From contig NC_060236.1 in the NCBI RefSeq assembly GCF_021155775.2, positions 14,766,019-14,830,018 of the forward strand: a stretch of 64,000 bases of DNA, in the 5' to 3' direction. A program made the position numbers and the translations under genes. The notes under the pieces were generated by a model. The model was not told the origin of the DNA. It was given only the letters and a program-made list of their open reading frames with translations, and did no database searches. Origin of the DNA: Neodiprion pinetum. Its lineage: Eukaryota > Arthropoda > Insecta > Hymenoptera > Diprionidae. Of the stretch, positions 1-10,862 are shown piece after piece. Position 1 is the first letter of the stretch. The number at the start of each line of letters is the position of its first letter.

Positions 1-739
1 ATCGACTGCGGGACACCCTGCAGCGCCTCCTGCCCAACTCTAACGATGCTCGTGTCGAGTCCTAACTGCCACCGATCGACTCTGAAACGACGAGCATTGC
101 CTTTTGCTCGACTGTGACCTTGCCTAACAAGTGACCCCACGCCCTCTGATCGACTGAGGGACGCCCTCCAGCGCCTGCAGCTCCACACCAACGATGCTCG
201 TGTCGAGTCCCCACTGCCACCGATCGTCTCCGGGAGGACGCGCATTGCCTTCTGCTCGACTGTGACCGTCCCTAACACAAGTCCTCACTGCCTTCGATCG
301 ACTCTGGGATGACGCGCATTGCCTTTCGCTCGACTGTGACCCTGCCTCACACGAGTCCCCACTGCCTCTGATCGACTCCGGGACGACGCGCATTGCCTTT
401 TGCTTGACTGTAACCGTGCCCAACACGTGTCCCTACTGCCTCAGATCGACTGCGGGACGCCCTCCAGCGCCTCCTGCTCCACTCTAGCGATGCTCATGTC
501 GAATCCCCACAGCCACCGCTCGACTCCGGGACGACGCGCATCGCCTTTTGCTCGACTGTGACCGTGCCAAACACGTGTCCTCACGACCTCATATCGACTG
601 CGGGACACCCTCCAACGCCTCCAGCTCTACTCTGACGATGATCGTGTCAAGACCACATTGCCACCGATCGACACTGGCACGACGCGCATTGCCTTTTGCT
701 CGACTGTGACCGTGCTGAACACGAGTCCCTACTGCCTCC

Positions 740-812
740 GATCGACTCAGGGACGACGCGGTCGCCTTCTGCTCGACTGTGACCGTCCCTAACACAAGTC
801 CTCACTGCCTCC
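740..812 (+). repeat. 73-bp A-monomer variant
   Basis: This A unit reads GACGCG followed directly by a short (T/G)CGCC segment where the normal unit has GACGCGCATTGCC, and it is one base shorter. The next monomer begins at 813 instead of 814. The same short variant, written GACGCGCTCGCC or GACGCGCTCCCC, recurs throughout the window, for example just after most R-to-F switches. It makes higher-order unit lengths fall just short of multiples of 74. Confidence 0.85.
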
Positions 813-960
813 GATCGACTCGGAGACAACGCGCATTGCCTTTTGCTCGACTGTGACCTCGCCTAACACGAGTCCCCACTGCCTCCGATTGACTCTGGGA
901 CGACGCGCATTGCCTTTTGCTCGATTGTTACCGTGACAAACACGTGTCCTCACGACCTCA

Positions 961-1034
961 GATCGACTGCGGGACACCCTTCAACGCCTCCTGTTTCACT
1001 CTAACGATGCTCGTGTTCAGTCCCTACTGCCACT
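961..1034 (+). repeat. Representative type B monomer (74 bp)
   Basis: This is a typical B unit. It starts GATCGACTGCGGGACACCC, then has CAACGCCTCCTG, CACTCTAACGATGCTCGTG and a CCCTACTGCCACT tail before the next monomer at 1035. B shares its first eight and most of its last 15 bases with A and differs mainly in the middle. Consensus A and B match at about 51 of 74 positions by hand alignment, which supports common descent. B is strongly C-rich on this strand (about 32 C to 15 G), so GC skew can be used to read block orientation. Confidence 0.95.
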
Positions 1035-2513
1035 GATCGACTCCGTGACGACGCGCATTGCCTTTTGCTCGACTGTGACCGTGCCTAACTCGTGTCCCCG
1101 CGGCCTCAGATCGACTGCGGGACACCCTTCAACGCCTCCTGTTTCACTCTAACGATGCTAGTGTTCTGTCCCTACCGCCACTGATCGACTCTGGGACGAC
1201 GCGCATTGCCTTCTGCTCGACTATGACCGTGCCCAACACGAGTCCCCACAGCCACCGATCAACTCTAGGACGACGCGCATTGCCTTTTGCTTGACCGTGA
1301 CCGTGCCTCACACGCGTCACGACGGCCTCAGATCAACTGCGGGACACCCTCCAACGCCTCCTGCTTTACTCTAACAATGCTCGTGTTCTGTCCCTACTGC
1401 ACTGATCGACTCTGGGACGACGCGCATCGCCTTTTGCTCGATTGTGACCGTGCCAAACACGTGTCCACACGACCTCAGGTCGACAGCGGGACACCCTCCA
1501 ACGCCTCCTGCTCCACTTTAACGATGGTGGTGTCCAGTCCCTACTGCCACTGATCGACTCTGGGACGACGCGCATTGCCTTTTGCTCGATTGTGACCGTG
1601 CCAAACACGTGTCCTCACGACCTCAGATCGACTGCGGGACACCCTCCAACGCCTCCTGCTTTACACTAACGTTGCTCGTGTTCTGTCCCTACCGACACTG
1701 ATCGACTCTGGGACGACGCGCATTGCCTTCTGTTCGACTGTGACCGTGCCCAACACGAGTCCCCACAGCTACCGATCAACTCTAGGACGACGCGCATTGC
1801 CTTTTGCCCGACCGTGACCGTGCCTAACACGTGTCCCTACGGCCTCAGACCTACTGCGGGGTGCCCTCCAGCGCCTTCAGCTCCACACCAACAATGCTCG
1901 TGTCGAGTCCCCACTGCCACCGATCGTCTCCGGGACGACGCGCATTGCTGTTTGCTCGACTGTGACCTTGCCTAACACGAGTCCCCACAGCCTCTGATCG
2001 ACTCTGGAACGACGCGCATTGCCTTTTGCTCGACTGTGACCATGCCTAACACGAGTCCCTACTGCCTCCGATCGACTCCGTGACGACGCGCATTGCCTCC
2101 TCCACGACTGTGACCGTGCCTGACACGTGTTTCCACGGCCTCTGATCGACTGCGGGACGACGCGCATTGCCTTTTGCTCGACTGTGACCGTGCCCAACAC
2201 GTGTCCTAACTGCCTCCGATCGACTCTAGAACGACGCGCATTGCCTTTGGCTCGACTTTGACCATGCCTCACACGTGTCCTCACTGCCACTGATTGACTT
2301 CAAGAGGCCATCCAACGCCTCCTGCTCCATTCCGACGATGCTCGTGTCAAGTCCACGTTGCCACCGATCGAATCTGGGACGACGCGCATTGCCTTCTCCT
2401 TGACTGTGACCGTGCCTAACACGTGTTTCTACGGCCTTTAATCGACTCTGAAACGACGCGCATTGCCTTTTGCTCGACTGTGACCGTGCCTAACACGAGT
2501 CCCCACTGCCTCC

Positions 2514-2587
2514 GATCGACTCTGGAACGACGCGCATTGCCTTTTGCTCGACTGTGACCCTGCCTAACACGAGTCCCCACTGCCTCC
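2514..2587 (+). repeat. Representative type A monomer (74 bp)
   Basis: This is a typical A unit. It starts GATCGACTCTGG, then has ACGACGCGCATTGCC, TTTTGCTCGACTG, TGACC, a TGCCTAACACGAG segment and TCCCCACTGCCTCC before the next GATCGACT at 2588. A second TCGACT lies at about monomer positions 35-40, 32 bases after the one at positions 3-8, so the unit has a weak internal half-repeat. By hand count the A consensus has 45 G+C of 74 and 8 CpG including the monomer junction. Confidence 0.95.
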
Positions 2588-2735
2588 GATCGACTTTGGA
2601 ACGACGCGCATTGCCTTTTGCTCGACTGTGACCCTGCCTAACACGAGTCCACACGACCTCTGAACGACTGCAAGAGGCCCTCCAACGCCTTCTGCTCCAC
2701 TTTAACGATGCTCGTGTCAAGTCCACATTGCCACC

Positions 2736-2766
2736 GATCGACTCAGGGACAACGCGCATTGCTTTT
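2736..2766 (+). repeat. 31-bp truncated A monomer (recurrent register-shift unit)
   Basis: An A monomer with the variant GACAACGCGCATTGC stops after its T-run and is followed at once by (T)GTCGACTNAGGGACGCCC, the start of a B monomer. The distance between successive TCGACT motifs is 31 instead of 74. The same fusion occurs with g of GTCGAC near 2768, 3983, 6162, 11299, 12662, 15653, 17016 (mutated to GTGGAC), 20230, 26329, 30945, 35267, 37073, 39544, 42829, 46261 and 51024. It is always after a B ending CCACATTGCCACC or a close variant and before a B carrying CTCTAGCAATGCTCATG or a near variant. One founding deletion spread by higher-order amplification is the simplest reading. Confidence 0.9.
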
Positions 2767-4910
2767 TGTCGACTAAGGGACGCCCTCCAGCGCCTCCTGC
2801 ACCACTCTAGCAATGCTCATGTCGAGTCCCCACTGCCGCCGATCGTTTCTGTGACGACGCGCATTGCCTTCCGCTCGTCTGTGACCGTGCCCAACACGAG
2901 TCCCCACTCCCACCAATCGACTCTGGGACGACGCGCATCGCCTTTTGCTCGATCGTGACCGTGCCAAACACGTGTCCTCACGACCTCAGATCGACTGCGG
3001 GACACCCACCGACGCCTCCTGCTTCACTCTAACAATGCTTATGTCGAGTCCCCACAGCCGACGATCGACTCTGGGACGACGCGCATTGCCTTTTGCTCGA
3101 CCGTGACCGTGCCTCACACGCGTCACCACGGCCTCAGATCGACTGCGGGACACCCTCCAACGCCTTCTGCTTCACACTAACGATGCTCGTGTTCTAACGC
3201 TACTGCCACTGTTCGACTCTGGGACGACGCGCATTGCCTTCTGCTCGACTGTGACCGCGCCCAACACGAGTCCCCACAGCCACCGATCAACTCCAGGACG
3301 ACGCGCATTGCCTTTTGCTCGACCGTGACCGTGCCTCACACGCGTCACCACGGCCTCAGATCGACTGCGGGACACCCTCCTACGCCTCCTGCTTTACTCT
3401 AACGATGGCGGTGTCCAGTCCCTACTGCCACTGATCGACTCTGGGACGACGCGCATTGCCTTTTGCTCGGTTGTGACCGTGCCAAACACGTGTCCTCACG
3501 ACCTCAGATCGACTGCGGGACACCCTCCTACGCCTCCTGCTTTACTCTAACGACGGCGGTGTCCAGTCCCTACTGCCACTGATCGACTCTGGGACGACGC
3601 GCATTGCCTTTTGCTCGACTGTGACCGTGCCCAACACGTGTATCTACGGCCTCTGATTGACTGCGGGAGGCTATTTAACGCCTCTTGCTCCACTCTGACG
3701 ATGCTCGCGTCGAGTCCACATTGCCACCCATCGACTCTAGCACGACGCGCATTGCCTCTTGATCGACTGTAACCGTGTCCAACACGAGTCCCCACAGGCT
3801 CCGATCGACTCAGGGACGACGCGCATTGCCTTATGCTCGACTGTGACCCTGCCTTACACGAGTCCACACGACCTCTGATCGACTGCAAGAGGCCCTCCAA
3901 CGCCTTCTGCTCCACTTTAACGATGCTCGTGTCAAGTCCACATTGCCACTGATCGACTCTGGGACAACGCGCATTGCCTTTTGTCGACTGAGGGACGCCC
4001 TCCAGCGCCTCCTGCACCACTCCAGCAATGCTCATGTCGAGTCCCCACTGCCGCCGATCGTTTCTGTGACGACGCGCATTGCCTTCCGCTCGTCTGTGAC
4101 CGTGCCCAACACGAGTCCCCACTTCCACCAATCGACTCTGGGACGACGCGCATTGCCTTTTGCTCGATCGTGACCGTTCCAAAAACGTGTCCTGACGACC
4201 TCAGATCGACTGCGGGACACCCACCGACGCCTCCTGCTTCACTCCAACGATGCTTATGTCGAGTCCCCACAGCCGACGATCGACTCTGGGACGACGCGCA
4301 TTGCCTTTTGCTCGACCGTGACCGTGCCTCACACGCGTCACCACGGCCTCAGATCGACTGCGGGACACCCTCCTACGCCTCCTGCTTTACTCTAACGATG
4401 GCGGTGTCCAGTCCCTACTGCTACTGATCGACTCTGGGACGACGCGCATTGCCTTCTGCTCGATTGTGACCGTGCCAAACTCGTGTCCTCACGACCTCAG
4501 ATCGACTGCGGGACACCCTGCAACGCCTTCTGCTTCACTTTAGCGATGCTCATGTCGAGTCCCCACTCCCATCAATCGACTCTGGGACGACGCGCATCGC
4601 CTTTTGCTCGACTGTGACCGTGCCCAACACGTGTCCCTACGGCCTCTGATTGACTGCGGAAGGCTTTTTAACGCCTCCTGCTCCACTCTGACGATGCTCG
4701 CGTCAAGTCCACATTGCCACCGATCGACTCTAGCACGACGCGCATTGCCTTTTGCTCGACTGTAACCGTGCCCAACACGAGTCCCCACAGGCTCCGATCG
4801 ACTCAGGGACGACGCACATTGCCTTTCGCTCGACTGTGCTCGTGCCTAACGCGTGTCCACACAGCCTCGGATCGACTGCAGGTGGCCGTCCAACGCCTCC
4901 TGCTTCATAC

Positions 4911-4930
4911 TGACGAAGCACTGTTAGAGT
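4911..4930. repeat. F-to-R orientation switch 1
   Basis: A forward B monomer reading CTTCATACTGACGAAGC passes directly into reverse-orientation sequence reading GCACTGTTAGAGTCGAGC. The shared GC at 4918-4919 leaves the exact breakpoint ambiguous by about two bases. The forward arm near 4870-4919 is inverted-repeat-related to 4992-5042, with about 72 bp of reverse A monomer between the arms. Confidence 0.92.
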
Positions 4931-5715
4931 CGAGCAAAAGGCGTGGCGCGACGACTCAGAGTTGATCAATGGCAACGTGAACTCGACACAAGCATCGTCA
5001 GAGTGAAGCAGAAGTCGTTGGATGACCTCTTGCAGTTGTTCAGAGGCCGTGAGGGCTTGTGTTTGCCACGGTCACGGTCCAGCAAAAGGCAATGCTCGTC
5101 GTCCTAGAGTCGATCGGTGGCTGTGGGGACCAGTGTTGGGCACGGTCACAGTCGAGCGAAAGGCAATGCGGGTCGTCCGAGAGTCGATCGGAGGCAGTGA
5201 GGACTCGTGTTTGCCACAGTCACGGTCAAGCATAAGGCAATGCGCGTCGTCCGAGAGTCGATCGAAAGCAGTGGGGACTCTTGTTGAGCACGGGCACAGT
5301 CACGCTGAAAGCGATGCGCGTCGTGCCTGTGTCAGTCGGTGGCAATGTGGTCTTGACTCGATCATCGTCAGAGTAGAGCTGAAGGCGTTGGAGGGTGTCC
5401 CGCAGTCGATCTGAGGTCGTGAGAACACGTGTTTGGCACGGTCACAATCAAGCAAAAGGCAATGCGCGTCGTCCCAGAGTCGATCAGTAGCAGTAGGGAC
5501 TGGACACCATCATCGTTAGAGTGGAGCAGGAGGCGTTGGAGGGTGTCCCGCAGTCGATCTAAGGCCGTAGGGACACGTGTTAGGCACGGTCACGGTCGAG
5601 CAAAAGGCAATGCGCGACCACCCTGAGGTTCATTGGTGGCAGTGGGGACCCGACACGTGCATCGTTGGAGTGAAGCGTAAGGTGGTGAAGGGCGTCCCGA
5701 CGTCGTTCAGAGGCC
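4919..5715 (-). repeat. Reverse satellite block R1 (797 bp)
   Basis: Monomers read as the reverse complement (GAGCAAAAGGCAATGCGCG and similar). It is the shortest reverse block in the left half. It shares its start (GGCGTGGCGCGACGACTC, then GTCGTTGGATGACCTC) and its end (CACCCTGAGGTTCATTGG, then GTCCCGACGTCGTTCAGAGG) with R2-R6, but lacks most of their middle. It looks like an internally deleted version of the longer blocks. Confidence 0.92.
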
Positions 5716-5725
5716 TTTTGCTCGA
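5706..5725. repeat. R-to-F orientation switch 1
   Basis: Reverse sequence GACGTCGTTCAGAGGCC is fused to forward TTTTGCTCGACTGTGACC. GCC at 5713-5715 fits both sides, as in AGAGGCC (reverse B) and ATTGCCTTTT (forward A), which suggests a 3-bp microhomology joint. The inverted arms are separated by only about 40 bp. Confidence 0.92.
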
Positions 5726-8700
5726 CTGTGACCGTGCTGAACACGAGTCCCTACTGCCTCCGATCGACTCAGGGACGACGCGCTCCCCTTCTGCTCGACT
5801 GTGACCGTCCCTGACACAAGTCCTTACTGCCTCCGATCGACTCGGAGACGACGCGCATTGCCTTTTGCTCGACTGTGACCTTGCCTAACACGAGTCCCCA
5901 CTGCCGCCGATCGTTTCTGTGACGACGCGCATTGCCTTCCGCTCGTCTGTGACCGTGCCCAACACGAGTCCCTACCGCCTCCGGTGGACTCTGGACGACG
6001 CGCATTGGCTTTTGCTTGACCGTGACCGTGCCTCACACGCGTCACCACGGCCTCAGATCGACTGCGGGACACCCTCCAACGCCTTCTGCTTCACACTAAC
6101 GATGCTCGTGTCGAGTCCACATTGCCACCAATCGACTCTGGGACAACGCGCATTGCCTTTTGTCGACTGAGGGACGCCCTCCAGCGCCTCCTGCACCACT
6201 CTAGCAATGCTCATGTCGAGTCCTCACTGCCGCCGATCGTTTCAGTGACGACGCGCATTGCCTTCCGCTCGACTGTGACCCTGCCTCACACGAGTCCCCA
6301 CTGCCTCTGATCGACCGAGAGATGCCCTCCAGCGCCCCTCGCTCTACTCTAACGATGCTTGTGTCGTGTCTCCACAGCTACCAATCGACTCCGGCACGAC
6401 GCGCATTGCCTTTTGCTCGACTGTGACCGTGCCTAACACGAGTCCCCACTGCCTCTAATCGACTCTGGGACGACGCGCATTGCCTTTTGCTCAACTGTGA
6501 CCTTGCCTAACACGAGTCCCCACTGCCTCCAATCGACTCCGGGACGACGCGCATTGCCTTTTGCTCGACTGTTACCGTGCCCAACTCGTGTCCTTACGGC
6601 CTCAGATCGACTGCGGGACACTCTCCAACGCCTCCAGCTCTACTCTGACGATGCTCGTGTCAAGACCACATTGCCACCGATCGACACCGGCACGACGCGC
6701 ATTGCCTTTTGCTCGACTGTGACCGTGCTGAACACGAGTCCCTACTGCCTCCGATCGACTCAGGGACGACGCGCTCGCCTTCTGCTCGACCGTGACCGTC
6801 CCTAACACTAGTTCTCACTGCCTCTGATCGACTCGGAGACGACGCGCATTGCCTTTTGCTCGACTGTGACCTTGCCTAACACGAGTCCCCACTGCCTCCG
6901 ATTGACTCTGGGACGACGCGCATTGCCTTTTGCTCGACTGTGACCGTGCCCAACCCGTGTCCTTACAGCCTCAGATCGACTGCGGGACGCCCTCCAGCGC
7001 CTCCCGCACTACTCTAGCGATGCTCATGTCGAGTCCCCACAGCCACCGATCGACTCTGGGACGACGCGCATCGCCTTTCGCTCGACTGTGACCGTACCAA
7101 ACACGAGTCCCCGCTGCCTCTGATGAACTCTGGGACGACGCGCATTGCCTTTTGCTCGACTGTGACCATGCCTAGCACGAGTCCCTACTGCCTCCGATTG
7201 ACTCTGTGACGACGCGCATTGCCTTCTCCTCGACTGTGACCGTGCCTAACACGTGTTTCTACGGCCTCTGAACGACTGCGGGACGACGCGCATTGCCTTT
7301 TGCTCGACCGTGACCGTGCCCAACACGTGTCCCCACTGCATCCGATCGACTCTAGAACGATGCGCATTGCCTTTTGCTCGACTGTGACCATGCCTTACAC
7401 GGGTCCTCACTGCCACTGATTGACTTCAAGAGGTCATTCAACGCCTCCCGCTCCATTCTGACGATGCTCGTGTCAAGTCCACGTTGCCACCGATCGACTC
7501 TGGGACGACGCGCATTGCCTTCTCCTCGACTGTGACCGTGCCTAACACGTGTTTTTACGGCCTTTGATCGACTCTGAAACGACGCGCATTGCCTTTTGCT
7601 CGACTGTGACCGTGCCCAACACGTGTCCCCACTGCCTTCGATCGACTCTGAAACGACGCGCATTGCCTTTTGCTCGACTGTGACCGAACCAAACACGTGT
7701 CCTCACGACCTCAGATCAACTGCGGGACACCCACCGACGCCTCCTGCTTCATTCCAACGATGCTTATGTCAAGTCCCCACAGCCGACGATCGACTCCGAA
7801 ACGACGCGCATTGCCTTTTGCTCGACCGTGACCTTGCCTAACACGTGTCACCACGGCCTCAGATTGACCGCGGGACACCCTCCTACGCCTCCTGCTTTAC
7901 TCTAACGATAGCGGTGTTCAGTCCCCACCGCCGCCGATCGACTCTGGGACGACGCGCATTGCCTTTCGCTCGATTGTGACCGTGCCAAACACGTGTCCTC
8001 ACGACCTCAGATCGACTGCGGGACACCCTCCAACGCCTCCTGCTTCACTTTAGCGATGCTCATGTCGAGTCCACACTCCCATCAATCGACTCTGGGACGA
8101 CGCGCATTGCCTTTTGCTCGACTGTGACCGTGCTGACCACGAGTCCCTACTGCCTCCGATCGACTCAGGGACGACGCGCTCCCCTTCTGCTCGACTGTGA
8201 CCGTCCCTAACACAAGTCCTCACTGCCTCCGATCGACTCGGAGACGACGCGCATTGCCTTTTGCTTGACTGTGACCTTGCCTAACACGAGTCCCCACTGC
8301 CTCCGATCGACTCTGGAACGACGCGCATTGCCTTTTGCTCGACTGTGACCCTGCCTCACACGAGTCCACACGACCTCAGATCGACTGCGGGACACCCTCC
8401 AACGCCTCCTGCTTCACTTTAGCGATGCTCATGTCGAGTCCACACTCCCATCAATCGACTCTAGCACGACGCGCATTGCCTTTTGCTCGACTGTAACCGT
8501 GCTCAACACGAGTCCCCACAGGCTCCGATCGACTCAGGGACGACGCGCATTGCCTTTTGCTCGACCGTGACCGTGCCTCACACGCGTCACCACGGCCTCA
8601 GATCGACTGCGGGACACCCTCCTTCGCCTCCTGCTTTACTCTAACGATGGCGGTGTCCAGTCCCTACTGCTACTGATCGACTCTGGGACGACGCGCATTG

Positions 8701-9167
8701 CCTTCTGCTCGATTGTGACCGTGCCAAACTCGTGTCCTCACGACCTCAGATCGACTGCGGGACACCCTGCAACGCCTTCTGCCTCACTTTAGCGATGCTC
8801 ATGTCGAGTCCCCACTCCCATCAATCGACTCTGGGACGACGCGCATCGCCTTTTGCTCGACTGTGACCGTGCCCAACACGTGTCCCTACGGCCTCTGATT
8901 GACTGCGGAAGGCTATTTAACGCCTCCTGCTCCACTCTGACGATGCTCGCGTCAAGTCCACATTGCCACCGATCGACTCTAGCACGACGCGCATTGCCTT
9001 TTGCTCGACTGTAACCGTGCCCAACACGAGACCCCACAGGCTCTGATCGACTCAGGGACGACGCGCATTGCCTTTCGCTCGACTGTGCTCGTGCCTAACG
9101 CGTGTCCACACAGCCTCGGATCGACTGCAGGTGGCCGTCCAACGCCTCCTGCTTCATACTGACGAAG
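5716..9167 (+). repeat. Forward satellite block F2 (3452 bp)
   Basis: Forward A/B monomers, beginning with the 73-bp GACGCGCTCCCC variant that follows most R-to-F switches. A truncated A unit is near 6162 and a divergent B at 6309. The part at about 6.43-7.8 kb recurs at a fixed offset of 14956 in block F5 (about 21.39-22.75 kb). The last 0.4 kb before the next switch matches the ends of F1, F3, F4 and F5. Confidence 0.92.
6309..6382 (+). repeat. Divergent B-like monomer variant
   Basis: This 74-bp unit starts GATCGACCGAGAGATGCCC, continues CCAGCGCCCCTCGC and ends GTGTCTCCACAGCTACC. It is more diverged from consensus B than its neighbours. Same-type copies lie near 11446, 15800, 20377, 26476, 31092, 35414 and 37220, and relatives with GACCGAGAGACGCCC near 55459, 59379 and 63233. 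It is useful as a landmark when aligning higher-order units. Confidence 0.8.
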
Positions 9168-9179
9168 CACTGTTAAAGT
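9160..9179. repeat. F-to-R orientation switch 2
   Basis: Same breakpoint as switch 1: GACGAAGC joined to ACTGTTAAAGTCGAGC, with GC at 9167-9168 shared. It differs from switch 1 by one base (TTAAAG for TTAGAG), a variant also found at 13597 and 17951. Confidence 0.92.
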
Positions 9180-10852
9180 CGAGCAAAAGGCGTGGCGCGA
9201 CGACTCAGAGTTGATCAATGGCAACGTGAACTCGACACAAGCATCGTCAGAGTGAAGCAGAAGTCGTTGGATGACCTCTTGCAGTTGTTCAGAGGCCGTG
9301 AGGGCTTGTGTTTGCCACGGTCACGGTCCAGCAAAAGGCAATGCTCGTCGTCCTAGAGTCGATCGGTGGCTGTGGGGACCAGTGTTGGGCACGGTCACAG
9401 TCGAGCGAAAGGCAATGCGGGTCGTACGAGAGTCGATCGGAGGCAGTGAGGACTCGTGTTTGCCACAGTCACGGTCAAGCATAAGGCAATGCGCGTCGTC
9501 CTAGAGTCGATCGAAAGCAGTGGGGACTCTTGTTGAGCACGGGCACAGTCACGCTGAAAGCAATGCGCGTCGTGCCAGTGTCAGTCGGTGGCAATGTGGT
9601 CTTGACGCGATCATCGTCAGAGTAGAGCTGGAGGCGTTGGAGGGTGTCCCGCAGTCGATCTGAGGTCGTGAGAACACGTGTTTGGCACGGTCACAATCAA
9701 GCAAAAGGCAATGCGCGTCGTCCCAGAGTCGATCAGTAGCAGTAGGGACTGGACACCATCATCGTTAGAGTGGAGCAGGAGGCGTTGGAGGGTGTTCCGC
9801 TGTCGACCTTAGGTCGTGAGGACACGTGTTTGGCACGGTCACAAGCGAGCAAAAGGCAATGCGCGTCGTCCCGGAGTCAATCAGTGGCAGTAGGGAAAGA
9901 ACACGAGCATCGTTAGTGTAAAGCAGGAGGCGTTGGAGGGTGTCCCGCAGTCGATCTGAGGCCGTGGTGACGCGTGTGAGGCACGGTCACGGTCCAGCAA
10001 AAGGCAATGCGCGTCGTCACAGAGTCGATCAGTGGCTGTGGAGACCTGACATGAGCATTGCTAGAGTGGTGCAAAAGGCGCTGGAGGGCGTCCCGCAGTC
10101 GATCTGAGGCCGCGTGGACACGAGTTAGGCACGGTCACAGTCGAGCAAAAGGCAATGCGCGTCGTCCCTGAGTCGATCAGCGGCGGTAGGGACAGAACAC
10201 GAGCATCGTTAGTGTAAAGCAGGAGGCGTTGGAGGGTGTCCCGCAGTCGATCTGAGGCCGTGGTGACGCGTGTGAGGCACGGTCACGGTCGAGCAAAAGG
10301 CAATGCGCGTCGTCTCAGAGTCGATCAGTGGCTGTGGAGACTCGACATGAGCATTGCTAGAGTGGTGCAAAAGGCGCTGGAGGGCGTCCCGCAGTCGATC
10401 TCAGGCCGTAAGGACACGAGTTTGGCACGGTAACAGTCGAGCAAAAGGCGATGCGCGTCGTCCCAGAGTCGATGGGTGGGAGTGGGGACTTGACATGAGC
10501 ATTGCTAAAGTGGAGCAGGAGGCGCTGGAGGGCGTCCCGCAGTCGATCTGAGGCCGCGTGGACACGAGTTAGGCACGGTCACAGTCGAGCAAGAGGCAAT
10601 GCGGGTTGTCCCAGAGTCGATCAGTGGCAGTAGGGACTGAACACGAGCATCGTTAGAGTGGAGCAGGAGGCGTTGGAGGGTGTCCCGCAGTCGATCAGAG
10701 GCCGTAGGGACACGTGTTAGGCACGGTCACGGTCGAGCAAAAGGCAATGCGCGACCACCCTGAGGTTCATTGGTGGCAGTGGGGACCCGACACGTGCATC
10801 GTTGGAGTGAAGCGTAAGGTGGTGAAGGGCGTCCCGACGTCGTTCAGAGGCC
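9168..10852 (-). repeat. Reverse satellite block R2 (1685 bp)
   Basis: Reverse monomers. It contains two tandem copies of a 296-bp tetramer, seen from GCCGTGGTGACGCGTGTG at about 9961 and again at about 10257. From about 10.14 kb rightwards it matches R3 at an offset of 4354; left of about 9.9 kb the offset is 4430, so R2 and R3 differ internally by 76 bp. Confidence 0.92.
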
Positions 10853-10862
10853 TTTTGCTCGA
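10843..10862. repeat. R-to-F orientation switch 2
   Basis: CGTTCAGAGGCC joined to TTTTGCTCGACTG at 10852/10853, the same joint as at 5715. Confidence 0.92.

Larger units (their letters stand above)
1..4918 (+). repeat. Forward satellite block F1
   Basis: A and B monomers run in forward orientation from the left edge of the window, so the block may continue outside it. Truncated 31-bp A units sit near 2768 and 3983. The interval of about 3.55-4.9 kb has close copies ending at the same F-to-R junction at about 12.2-13.6 kb and 16.6-17.95 kb. No gene is seen; the open frames here, including one of 211 codons on the minus strand at 3547-4182, are repeat translations. Confidence 0.93.

Noticed and set aside
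1877..2290. 137-codon minus-strand frame, and similar frames of 60-148 codons on both strands throughout
   Set aside because: The repeat is GC-rich with few stop triplets, so frames of this size arise by chance in all six frames. 74 is not a multiple of 3, so no fixed repeat protein is encoded. Single-base length variants (73-bp units, extra G at about 49334) are tolerated freely.
3547..4182. 211-codon minus-strand open frame, with close copies at 12226-12861 and 16580-17215
   Set aside because: It crosses several A and B monomers and the 31-bp unit, and its translation is the same Ser/Arg-rich monomer text in shifted frames. The opposite strand is open too (3981-4427). Its recurrence follows the DNA repeat unit; no start signal, domain or frame conservation across monomers is seen.
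4919..5715. Reverse blocks as insertions of a transposon with terminal inverted repeats
   Set aside because: Sequence inside the reverse blocks is the same satellite in opposite orientation. There is no transposase, no target-site duplication and no non-satellite cargo.
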